From positions 1 through 21,445 of the forward strand of contig PCCJ01000027.1 in assembly GCA_002731665.1 (NCBI GenBank): 21,445 nt of DNA. The letters are read 5' to 3'. The stretch is from Actinomycetota bacterium. Lineage in GTDB: Bacteria > Actinomycetota > Acidimicrobiia > Acidimicrobiales > Poriferisodaliceae. The notes beneath the pieces are model-generated. The model saw nothing but the letters and a program-made list of their open reading frames with translations. It did not search any database and was not told where the DNA came from. Positions 14,784 through 21,139 of this stretch are shown here, piece after piece. A program made the position numbers and the translations under genes. How positions within the stretch are numbered: position 1 is the first letter of the stretch; every line of letters starts with the position of its first letter.

Positions 14784-15988
14784 GTGAGGTCTCGGATACA
14801 CATGACGACACAGATCGACCTTTGCCCTTGGCCGGGATAACAGTCCTCGATCTAGGACAAATATATCAAGGTCCCTACGCAGGGTTTCTTCTAGCAATGG
14901 CCGGCGCACGTGTAATTAAGGTTGAGCAAACGCTCGGTGAACCATTACGGGCCCGAGGTAATTCTCTTCCATTCGCGATGCTGAACTCTTCGAAAGAAAG
15001 CGTGACACTCAATCTCAAGTCCCCAGAAGGGCATGAGATGTTTCTTGGGCTAGCACAAAACGCAGACGTAGTACTAGTCAATTTCGCTCCGGGCGTGCCC
15101 GAAAAATTAAAAATCGATGCAGATTCTCTCTGGAAAATTAACCCAAGGCTTGTTTTTGCTCATGCTTCTGGATTTGGTTTAAGTGGACCATCGGCTGACC
15201 AAACCGCAATGGATATAACGGTGCAAGCTCATATGGGCTCGATGAGCGTAACCGGACATCCCGGAGAGTTACCTGTGAAAGCCGGGGTGCCTTTTGTGGA
15301 TTTTCTTGGCGGCTCGCACCTATACGGTGGCATCGTCACTGCATTATTTGAAGTCCAGCGGACTGGTCGCGGACGAATGGTCGAAACCTCAATGGCGGAA
15401 GCCGCTTACCACACCCTTTCTACCAACATGCTTTCTTGGCATCAAAGCGGAGCGACACAACGAACCGGAAACAAGCATGCAGCACTCGGAATGGCGCCTT
15501 ACGACCTTTATGAATGCCAAGACGGTCACATTGCGCTCATCGCAGTCACCAACCGGCACTGGAGATCTGTCTTAAGCGTGATTGGACGAGAAGATCTTAT
15601 ATCAGACAGCCGCTATACGGAAAATTCTGACCGCGCACTTCACATGGGAGAAGTAGATCAACTAGTTGGCAGCTGGACTCGACGCCATTCGCGAGAAGAG
15701 GCCAATCAGCTGTTGAGCGATGCCGGTGTTCCGGTAGCAATAGTGCGCGAAGTCAGCGAAGTTGTAACTGATAAGCATCTCACGCAGCGAGGATTTATCG
15801 AGTGGCTGGAGCATGAAGAATTAGGTTCGATACCCGTTCCTCATTCGCCTATACGGTGGACAGGATCTCCTCTTCGACCCTTAGAACTTTTTCATGATCT
15901 CGGAGCAGATAACAGCAAAATTTTTAGCGAGATGCTTGGACTCTCAGAAGAACAGTTACAAGACCTTAAAAAGCGCAAAATCATTTAG
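14780..15988 (+). CDS. CaiB/BaiF-family (class III) CoA-transferase
   Basis: A 402-residue class III CoA-transferase that moves CoA between acyl-CoA and a free acid via an enzyme-bound anhydride. It begins GITVLDLGQIYQGPYAG at about 19-35, the canonical CoA-binding start, followed by ARVIKVEQ at 43-50. The FVDFLGG segment contains Asp174, which aligns with the catalytic Asp of formyl-CoA transferase (Asp169). The GRGRMVETSMAEA helix is also typical. The start is GTG overlapping the dehydrogenase stop by 4 nt. It probably activates the operon's acid substrate as a CoA ester, after the amidohydrolase and before dehydrogenation, although the order is inferred. It converges on the hydrolase at 15993 with only 4 bp between stops. 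Confidence 0.93.
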   Translation: MSEVSDTHDDTDRPLPLAGITVLDLGQIYQGPYAGFLLAMAGARVIKVEQTLGEPLRARGNSLPFAMLNSSKESVTLNLKSPEGHEMFLGLAQNADVVLVNFAPGVPEKLKIDADSLWKINPRLVFAHASGFGLSGPSADQTAMDITVQAHMGSMSVTGHPGELPVKAGVPFVDFLGGSHLYGGIVTALFEVQRTGRGRMVETSMAEAAYHTLSTNMLSWHQSGATQRTGNKHAALGMAPYDLYECQDGHIALIAVTNRHWRSVLSVIGREDLISDSRYTENSDRALHMGEVDQLVGSWTRRHSREEANQLLSDAGVPVAIVREVSEVVTDKHLTQRGFIEWLEHEELGSIPVPHSPIRWTGSPLRPLELFHDLGADNSKIFSEMLGLSEEQLQDLKKRKII

Positions 15989-16000
15989 TGCTTTAAGGTC
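15962..16000. terminator. Strong hairpin covering both stops of a convergent pair, possible bidirectional terminator
   Basis: GACCTTAAA (15962-15970) pairs perfectly with TTTAAGGTC (15992-16000). After a 2-nt A bulge the stem continues for four more pairs (GCGC with GTGC, one G-U), and an 11-nt loop closes it. The stem includes the TAG of the CoA-transferase (15986-15988) and the TAA of the opposite gene (15993-15995). Neither strand has a perfect U-tract after the stem, so a shared terminator or 3'-end structure is likely but unproven. Confidence 0.5.
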
Positions 16001-16700
16001 GTGACTGTTCGACCAGCCATCGAAAAATTAAGTCAACACCTGTTTGCATCTCAGGGTGCCACTGCACTCCGACTACACGACCGTTTTCATGTTCCAAACT
16101 TTCAATTGTCCCATCTGGTGACCAGCCCGTTGATTTCAGCCCCGCTCCTAAGTTCTTAACTGCCTGATGGTGAAATGAATTAACCTCAATTGTCGACTCG
16201 TACACCTTGGAAAGAATACTTTTTGATTCAAACTGGACGGTATGGCGACGCTCATTCCGATCACTGGAGCGCAAACAATGCTGGTCTCCTCCATCCCACG
16301 GTAAATGTGGCTCCAAGCTCCCACCTAAAGCCACATTCAGCAACTGTGCTCCTCGACAAATACCCAACACTGGTATTTGTTTTTCTAACGCCGCTTTTAA
16401 TAGACCCATCTCAAATTCATCGCGCTCTCGCGAAACCCCATGGCTATAAACTGAAGGACCGTTCCAAAGAACCGGGTCAACATCACCACCACCGGTCAAG
16501 ATAAGCGCATCAAGACAATCGATATAATTAGCTGGCATATCAACCATCGGGATCATCAACGGAAGACCACCAGCGAGCGCAACTTTACGCGCATATTCTG
16601 CGAAGAAAAGATCCACAGGACTTTCAGCCAAATGCAGGTTCTGGCCTGAAAATATATCACCTTTCACGGAACGCCCCGTGATACCAATTAGAGGAGCCAT
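15993..16700 (-). CDS. Gamma-glutamyl-gamma-aminobutyrate hydrolase-like class I glutamine amidotransferase (peptidase C26)
   Basis: A 235-residue single-domain class I glutaminase-fold protein. The nucleophile elbow GICRGAQ is at 113-119 (Cys115), and the catalytic His215/Glu217 lie in VQWHPE. ALILTGGGDVDP at about 65-76 and EVNSFHHQAVK at about 172-182 match PuuD and related gamma-glutamyl hydrolases, which cleave gamma-glutamyl amides in putrescine degradation. No other putrescine-pathway gene is nearby, so the substrate may differ, and I leave the gene symbol blank. No Shine-Dalgarno fits; TACGAT lies 7 nt before the ATG. The gene stands alone, divergent from a DUF3817 protein and convergent with the CoA-transferase. 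Confidence 0.88.
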   Translation of the reverse strand: MAPLIGITGRSVKGDIFSGQNLHLAESPVDLFFAEYARKVALAGGLPLMIPMVDMPANYIDCLDALILTGGGDVDPVLWNGPSVYSHGVSRERDEFEMGLLKAALEKQIPVLGICRGAQLLNVALGGSLEPHLPWDGGDQHCLRSSDRNERRHTVQFESKSILSKVYESTIEVNSFHHQAVKNLGAGLKSTGWSPDGTIESLEHENGRVVGVQWHPEMQTGVDLIFRWLVEQSRP

Positions 16701-16707
16701 CCCTTAG

Positions 16708-16713
16708 ATCGTA
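16708..16713 (-). promoter_or_regulatory. Candidate -10 box, leaderless start of the C26 hydrolase
   Basis: On the minus strand TACGAT (TAnnnT) is followed by 7 nt and the ATG at 16700. The AAGGG directly abutting the ATG is too close to act as a Shine-Dalgarno, which favours a leaderless start. Confidence 0.38.
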
Positions 16714-16758
16714 TGCGATAGTCACACAAGTATGTTAATGCGCCGCTAGTAAGCCACA

Positions 16759-17046
16759 ATGAACCCTATGATCCGCTCGCTACACCTTGCTTCAAGATTC
16801 GAAGCAATCAGTTGGCTGTTTTTAATAGCTGCAACACTCGTTAAATACCTTTACAGCTATGAACTGGGTGTCAGCGTTATAGGCCCTATACACGGCGTGC
16901 TCTATTTGGTCTACATCGCCGCAATCGCTCGATGGTTCAGGGAACTCAATTGGAATGTCCAAAAAGCCATTCTCGCAGCAATCCTTGGAGTACTTCCCCT
17001 AGGAGGTTTTATCGTCGACAAATGGGTTACCTCCAGCGAACAATAA
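16759..17046 (+). CDS. DUF3817-family integral membrane protein
   Basis: A 95-residue small membrane protein. An amphipathic N-terminus (SLHLASRFEAISWLFL) leads into three hydrophobic segments at about 16-30, 37-56 and 68-85. The conserved VKYLYSY and GPIHGVLYLVYIAAI features are those of the DUF3817 (YdzA-like) family, widespread in actinobacteria and of unknown function. A TAGTAA hexamer lies 6 nt before the ATG, close to the leaderless pattern but without the final T. The gene is convergent with the PaaG-like gene, with a 12-bp gap between them and no room for a conventional terminator. Confidence 0.87.
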   Translation: MNPMIRSLHLASRFEAISWLFLIAATLVKYLYSYELGVSVIGPIHGVLYLVYIAAIARWFRELNWNVQKAILAAILGVLPLGGFIVDKWVTSSEQ

Positions 17047-17058
17047 CCTTGTCACCAG

Positions 17059-17847
17059 CTATCTACCAAGAAATTTCGGCGGACGCTTTTCAACAAAAGC
17101 CGCTATGCCTTCTTTCCCATCATGAGTTCCCATTGATTCCGCAATGGTTACCCCTTCAAGTTCTCCTGCCTGCTCTAGAGGTGTGTCAAAACCGGAATAA
17201 ACAATTTTCTTTGCTTGGCCAAGTGCCCATGCGGGCCCATCCGCCAATGTTTGCGCCAGCTCAGCAGTTGCCGCATCTACCTCATTGTCTGGGACCACGC
17301 GGTTCACTAACCCCCACGCTTCGGCCTCTTGGGCTGACAAAACTCTATTCGTGAGAGTAAGGTCAAGCATCCGACGCAAGCCGATGTGTCTCGCCATGAA
17401 ATAAGTCGAAGTTCCATCGGGAGTTACACCAGCTCGGGTATATGCCATCGTAAATTTCGCTGACTCGCCACAAACAACCATATCGAAAGCACTCACAATT
17501 GAAAGACCTGCTCCGCCTGCAGCGCCATTAACACCAGCCACAAAAGGTTTCGCCATGCGATTCATTTTGTAAATGGCTCCATGGAAATCCGTCAACATTT
17601 CACTCACTAGTTTGGGCAAATTGTCTCCGGCAGAGTGAAATTCCTTAAGATCACCGCCGGCGCAAAAAACCTTTCCTTCAGAAGTTAACGAAACTGCCTT
17701 CACTGCATCATCCCATTCGATATCAAGCATGACTTGGCGAAGGTCACGCGATAATGCAGGGTTCAAAGCATTCGCTCGTTCTGGTTCAGTAAGGCGTATA
17801 TGAGCTACTCCGTCTCGCACCTCATAGGCTAAATTTTCAAAATTCAT
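17059..17847 (-). CDS. Enoyl-CoA hydratase/isomerase family, PaaG-like isomerase type
   Basis: A 262-residue crotonase-fold protein. The oxyanion-loop segment CAGGDLKEF is at about 62-70 and NGAAGGAGLS at about 107-116. At the two positions that hold catalytic Glu in classical hydratases this protein has Ser116 and Tyr136, so simple hydration is unlikely. It does keep the Asp of the PDG segment (Asp144), and the pattern FTMAYTRAGVTPDG resembles PaaG-type ring-epoxide or cis-trans enoyl-CoA isomerases, which use an Asp. The C-terminal GIAAFVEKRPPKF matches too. TTTGGAG with 6-nt spacing is a good ribosome-binding site. It is the second gene after the LLM oxidoreductase (38-bp gap), so the two probably act on one pathway. 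Confidence 0.88.
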   Translation of the reverse strand: MNFENLAYEVRDGVAHIRLTEPERANALNPALSRDLRQVMLDIEWDDAVKAVSLTSEGKVFCAGGDLKEFHSAGDNLPKLVSEMLTDFHGAIYKMNRMAKPFVAGVNGAAGGAGLSIVSAFDMVVCGESAKFTMAYTRAGVTPDGTSTYFMARHIGLRRMLDLTLTNRVLSAQEAEAWGLVNRVVPDNEVDAATAELAQTLADGPAWALGQAKKIVYSGFDTPLEQAGELEGVTIAESMGTHDGKEGIAAFVEKRPPKFLGR

Positions 17848-17885
17848 TTAGGACTCCAAATTTTTTGGGCGGTAAATACTTTATT

Positions 17886-18854
17886 TTAACGAGATTCAGG
17901 AGATAGATCACGAGCTGCTTGAAGAGGGTTTATCCCGGCGAAAGGCATGATTGAAATCGCAGACGTAGTCACACCGTTTTCGTGGTACCTATCAATATGC
18001 TCCCGGCAAGATTCAGGAGATCCATGCACAAATAATTCGTCTACGACACTGTTAGGAATTGCTTCCAAAGCCGCCTTGCGGTCGCCGCTTTCCCAGGCGT
18101 TCCACATACCATTTAGATCATCTGATCGCCCCAGCCATTTATGGAACTCGGCATACACTGGCACATTGAGATACGCAGCGATTTGTCTTTTCGCAGCTGC
18201 TCTTACAGCATCTGTATCCTCACTAGGACAACAAAATATGCGAGCAACTATTTCCTTATCTGGGCCTCCTGCATCCACATACGGACGAACTTTCGCTACA
18301 TCCTCTGCTGACAACCAATTGATGATGGCTCCATCACCTTCTCGCCCAGCCAACTTCAGCATGCCTGGCCGCAATGCTGCTATCAGAATCGGCGGTTGTT
18401 CCTGCGGCGGCCGGCGTAATGTGAATCCTTTTATCTCAAAGCCCTCGTAAGCGCCGGAAACTTTCTGCCCAGTTAACGCCGACCGTAAAAAACGAGCAGT
18501 ATCTCGCGTGCGCTTATAAGGCTCCACAAAAGGAATACCATTCCAGTTTTCAACTATCACATTCGAAGACGATCCGATTCCCATAACGAACCGGCCTGGA
18601 GCAGCCTCACAAATGGAAGCTATATTTTGTGCTAACAAAGCAGGACCACGTGTGTAAGCCGGGATAATGGCTATACCTAATCGCACTTCAGGCACCCACT
18701 GCGAGGCCAACACAAGCGGCGTGAACCCATCGGTTCCATCAGCTTCTGAACTCCAAAAATCCGTATATCCAAGGTCTGCAAGCTCACGGTATACATCCGC
18801 CTGCTCATGGAGTGGCATGTCAAACGGAATACTCATACCAAACCGGTTTTTCAT
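17886..18854 (-). CDS. LLM-class F420-dependent-type oxidoreductase (operon head before PaaG-like gene)
   Basis: A 322-residue luciferase-like TIM-barrel protein. It has DFWSSEADGTDGFT at about 32-45, GIAIIPAYTRGPALLAQN at about 60-77, VMGIGSSSNV at about 90-99 and ILIAALRPGMLKLAGREGDG across the mid-region. It shares these blocks with the LLM gene at 4279, which makes the two paralogues. F420 use is inferred from the lineage and the subfamily. No convincing Shine-Dalgarno or TAnnnT box was found. It precedes the PaaG-like isomerase on the same strand, so a role in reducing an intermediate of acyl-CoA or ring catabolism is a reasonable guess but not shown. Confidence 0.86.
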   Translation of the reverse strand: MKNRFGMSIPFDMPLHEQADVYRELADLGYTDFWSSEADGTDGFTPLVLASQWVPEVRLGIAIIPAYTRGPALLAQNIASICEAAPGRFVMGIGSSSNVIVENWNGIPFVEPYKRTRDTARFLRSALTGQKVSGAYEGFEIKGFTLRRPPQEQPPILIAALRPGMLKLAGREGDGAIINWLSAEDVAKVRPYVDAGGPDKEIVARIFCCPSEDTDAVRAAAKRQIAAYLNVPVYAEFHKWLGRSDDLNGMWNAWESGDRKAALEAIPNSVVDELFVHGSPESCREHIDRYHENGVTTSAISIMPFAGINPLQAARDLSPESR

Positions 18855-18952
18855 AGAAATCCCACAACTCCCATAATCAGATATCGCCTGCTACTTCTAA
18901 CTTCCACGACGTTATCTATCGTGCGAAGATTCTGCTTGGCTTAACGTGACAC

Positions 18953-18972
18953 TTTCTGGAATTTTACAGAAA
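18953..18972. repeat. Inverted repeat in a divergent intergenic region, possible operator
   Basis: TTTCTG and CAGAAA are perfect inverted copies with an 8-nt AT-rich spacer. They lie between the LLM oxidoreductase (-) and the 50-residue gene (+), upstream of its -10 box. A second shorter inverted pair, CACGA/TCGTG, is at 18905-18923. Both are at the limit of significance; regulator binding is only a possibility. Confidence 0.3.
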
Positions 18973-18994
18973 TACCGCTGTCCCACCCCCTGTT

Positions 18995-19000
18995 GATAAT
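18995..19000 (+). promoter_or_regulatory. Candidate -10 box, leaderless start of the 50-residue gene
   Basis: GATAAT matches the TATAAT consensus at five of six positions and ends 6 nt before the ATG at 19007. This places transcription start at the start codon itself. Confidence 0.42.
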
Positions 19001-19006
19001 GGTTCC

Positions 19007-19159
19007 ATGACTACACAGCTTCAACTGGTTGAAACCGGCACTTACAACTGGAGAATTAATCGAGAAACCAAAGAACTCGGGCGACAAGGTATCGCAAATG
19101 CTAGAGCAGCGCTTCAGAACGCCCACCAACTGCGTTTCGAAGACTCACAAGCCGCATAA
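19007..19159 (+). CDS. Small conserved-looking hypothetical protein (50 residues)
   Basis: An ATG-to-TAA frame of 50 codons, shorter than many gene-finder cutoffs. The product has the look of a real small protein: Thr/Gln-rich start, then a Trp-containing strand (YNWRINRE), then a helix LGRQGIANARAAL with regular Ala/Arg/Leu spacing, and a short acidic tail. I recall similar RxxGxxGxxxARxAL small proteins in actinobacteria, but this is from memory and not a match. The good -10 box 6 nt upstream supports expression. There is no signal peptide, metal site or clear fold, and function is unknown. It precedes the thiolase by 82 bp on the same strand. Confidence 0.6.
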   Translation: MTTQLQLVETGTYNWRINRETKELGRQGIANARAALQNAHQLRFEDSQAA

Positions 19160-19227
19160 CCTCACTAAAGTCAATAAATTTTGGTAAGTAGTTACACAAT
19201 TACCTGAAAACACAAGCAATATGAAAC

Positions 19228-19233
19228 TAAGAT
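19228..19233 (+). promoter_or_regulatory. Weak candidate -10 box for the thiolase
   Basis: TAAGAT (TAnnnT) ends 8 nt before the ATG at 19242. The longer frame from 19221 would place this box inside the gene, so it supports the shorter start, though only weakly. Confidence 0.25.
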
Positions 19234-19241
19234 GCCTGTTC

Positions 19242-20408
19242 ATGACAGACATAGTGATCGTCGAAGCAGTCCGTTCTCCAGTAGGTAGGCGTGGAGGCGA
19301 ATTATCCACAATGCACCCTTCGGATCTTCTCAGCGAGGTGCAAACGGCGCTAATCGAACGAAGCGGCGTAGACCCCGCATCAGTTGGGCAAATAGTAGGT
19401 GGGTGCGTAAGCCAAGCAGGCGAGCAAACAGCCAATATCGCTCGAACAGCATGGCTCGGAGCTGGAATGCCTCTGAATGTCGCGGCTACAACAGTAGACG
19501 CCCAATGCGGCTCAAGCCAGCAAGCAGTGACTCTTGCCTACGGGTTAGTTGCATCAGGAGTCGTTGATAGCGCCATCGGATGTGGCGTTGAATCCATGAC
19601 ACGTAACCCAATGGGCTCCTCCTATCGCAAGGGTCAGCTAACAGCGACATCAAGATATAAAGAAAACTATGAGTACACCAGTCAATTTCAAGGAGCAGAG
19701 CTACTAGCAAAAAAGTGGGGTATCTCTCGAGAAGAGTGCGATGAGTTCGGGCTTCGAAGCCAAGAAAATGCAGCTCGAGCATGGGAAGAAGACAGGTTTT
19801 CAACTCAAGTCGTTCAAATTCAGACCCCAGTCCTAGGTGAAGATGGCAAACCTACAGGAGAAACAAAAACAGTTTCAGCAGATGGCGGACTTCGACCAAC
19901 GACACTTGAAACTTTATCTCAATTGAGTCCTGTTCTGGAAGGTGGTGTCCACACTGCCGGAGCATCATCTCAAATTAGTGATGGTTCAGGTGCAGTGCTT
20001 CTGATGACAGCCGAGGCTGCTGCTGAACAAGGACTTAAACCACTTGCCAGAATCGTAGACACTTGCTTAGTCGGCAGCGACCCCGTCTTGATGCTCACAG
20101 GACCTATCGAGGCCACAAATCACCTCCTGAGGCGCAACTCTATGAGCATGAGCGACATAGACATCGTCGAAATCAATGAAGCATTTGCGTCGGTTGTACT
20201 AGCTTGGGCAAAAGAACTGAAACCAGACATGGACTCAGTGAACCCAAATGGAGGGGCTATTGCCTTAGGTCATCCTCTCGGAGGTACGGGGTCCATTCTC
20301 CTCACCAAAGCGATTCATGAACTTCATCGAGCAGATAAACAATTCGGTTTAGTAACTATGTGCTGCGGTGGTGGCTTGGGAACCGGAACAATTATCGAAC
20401 GTATCTAG
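19242..20408 (+). CDS. Acetyl-CoA C-acyltransferase (thiolase)
   Basis: A 388-residue thiolase. The nucleophile Cys89 is in VDAQCGSSQQ, His344 in ALGHPLGGTG, and the second active-site Cys374 in VTMCCGGGLG. The INEAFASVVL and NPNGGAIALGHP blocks are diagnostic. It probably performs the final thiolytic step of a beta-oxidation route, since the members of this group in actinobacteria are usually degradative, although acetoacetyl-CoA synthesis is possible. The frame begins seven codons earlier at 19221, but I chose the ATG at 19242 because MTDIVIVEAVRSPVG is the standard start. There is no trifunctional-enzyme partner next to it; hydratase and dehydrogenase genes are elsewhere in the window. Confidence 0.95.
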   Translation: MTDIVIVEAVRSPVGRRGGELSTMHPSDLLSEVQTALIERSGVDPASVGQIVGGCVSQAGEQTANIARTAWLGAGMPLNVAATTVDAQCGSSQQAVTLAYGLVASGVVDSAIGCGVESMTRNPMGSSYRKGQLTATSRYKENYEYTSQFQGAELLAKKWGISREECDEFGLRSQENAARAWEEDRFSTQVVQIQTPVLGEDGKPTGETKTVSADGGLRPTTLETLSQLSPVLEGGVHTAGASSQISDGSGAVLLMTAEAAAEQGLKPLARIVDTCLVGSDPVLMLTGPIEATNHLLRRNSMSMSDIDIVEINEAFASVVLAWAKELKPDMDSVNPNGGAIALGHPLGGTGSILLTKAIHELHRADKQFGLVTMCCGGGLGTGTIIERI

Positions 20409-20761
20409 AGAATTCAAAACTTTTCTAGACCTTCGCTCCTTTAACGACAACAAGGACTTTGACCGTTACTGTGCACGCCAATCTGTGCTTCCTCCACATT
20501 AATCTAAAACGTTTTAATAGCTAAGCACTAACAGAGTGGCGCGGCCAAACGAAACTTTCTGTTAAGCAGACTGGAGTGACTTAGATACAACTGCAACTAG
20601 CAAGGAATTCCCAAGACCTTCGAGTCATTATCCGCAACTGGTCATCATGGCTCGAAGGTTTACAACTTGCCACAGATAATGATGAAGTTAAAGATCTCCC
20701 AATTTAGCCTGAGCGCACGACTAGCCCGATACGCCCCTCTTAGAGACCTTCAAAGATTGAC
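20409..20761. other. Gene-free stretch between convergent genes
   Basis: This 353-bp gap is the only long stretch without a supportable gene. It contains a long stem-loop (20614-20661) and three plus-strand copies of AGACCTTC at 20427-20434, 20614-20621 and 20744-20751. A 40-codon frame from 20585 to the TAG at 20707 has no usable start and is not called. No tRNA, tmRNA, riboswitch or promoter could be recognised. Confidence 0.5.
20614..20661. repeat. Long stem-loop (15-bp stem), possible small RNA or remnant
   Basis: AGACCTTCGAGTCAT (20614-20628) pairs with the sequence at 20647-20661. Thirteen pairs are Watson-Crick and two are G-U, with nine consecutive perfect pairs in the middle (ACCTTCGAG with CTCGAAGGT). 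The 18-nt loop can form a small inner stem (CCG with TGG). The stem is not followed by a T-run on either strand, so it does not look like an ordinary terminator. Confidence 0.5.
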
Positions 20762-21139
20762 CTAAAAAATTAGTTCTCCAGGCACCAACATAAAATGCTG
20801 TGAAACAAAACGCTCTCTCCATACAGGCAAAAGTTTCAGCCAAAGCGCCATTTCGCCATCTACCTTTATTTCACCTTTCATATACTCAACTGCCGGATCA
20901 ACCTCTCCTCTATAGAGAGATGCAGCGAGTTCGTAGGTCATTTTGAGTTCAAGATTGCGGCCCCTGACCGAGCCCAGCTCGGCAGACACCACTCGACCAT
21001 CGATCATCACAATACTTACAACTAGTTTGCCATCTGGACCACCATCTATTTTGATGCAAATGATTCCAGCCGCATCCTCAATTTTTGGACGATCCACGTG
21101 GGCCCAGCTACTAAGAAAGTCTGCTGACAAAAACCTCAT
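20762..21139 (-). CDS. SCP2-like sterol/lipid carrier-type protein
   Basis: A 125-residue protein with the sterol-carrier-protein-2 fold pattern. It starts RFLSADFLSSW, continues with antiparallel strands (KLVVSIVMIDGRVVSAELG), then LKMTYELAASLYRGEVDPAVEYMKGEIKVDGEMA, shown here as two adjacent blocks, and ends with a hydrophobic LWLKLLPVW helix. Members bind fatty acyl-CoA or sterol-like lipids, and in actinobacteria they often accompany lipid-catabolism genes (family knowledge). Its ATG overlaps the stop of the PIG-L gene (ATGA on the minus strand, 21136-21139), so translation is coupled. It has no signal peptide and is probably cytoplasmic. The ligand is unknown. Confidence 0.8.
   Translation of the reverse strand: MRFLSADFLSSWAHVDRPKIEDAAGIICIKIDGGPDGKLVVSIVMIDGRVVSAELGSVRGRNLELKMTYELAASLYRGEVDPAVEYMKGEIKVDGEMALWLKLLPVWRERFVSQHFMLVPGELIF

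Noticed and set aside
14304..14803. Two overlapping minus-strand frames of 133 and 144 codons
   Set aside because: Both are antisense to the acyl-CoA dehydrogenase, which has full family signatures; neither shows recognisable motifs.
17947..18450. 167-codon plus-strand frame
   Set aside because: Antisense to the LLM oxidoreductase; Ser/Pro/Ala-rich without a domain.
20585..20707. 40-codon plus-strand frame with protein-like composition (Trp, Leu, Asp)
   Set aside because: It is preceded directly by TAG, has no ATG, GTG or TTG start, and its middle is formed by the long stem-loop.
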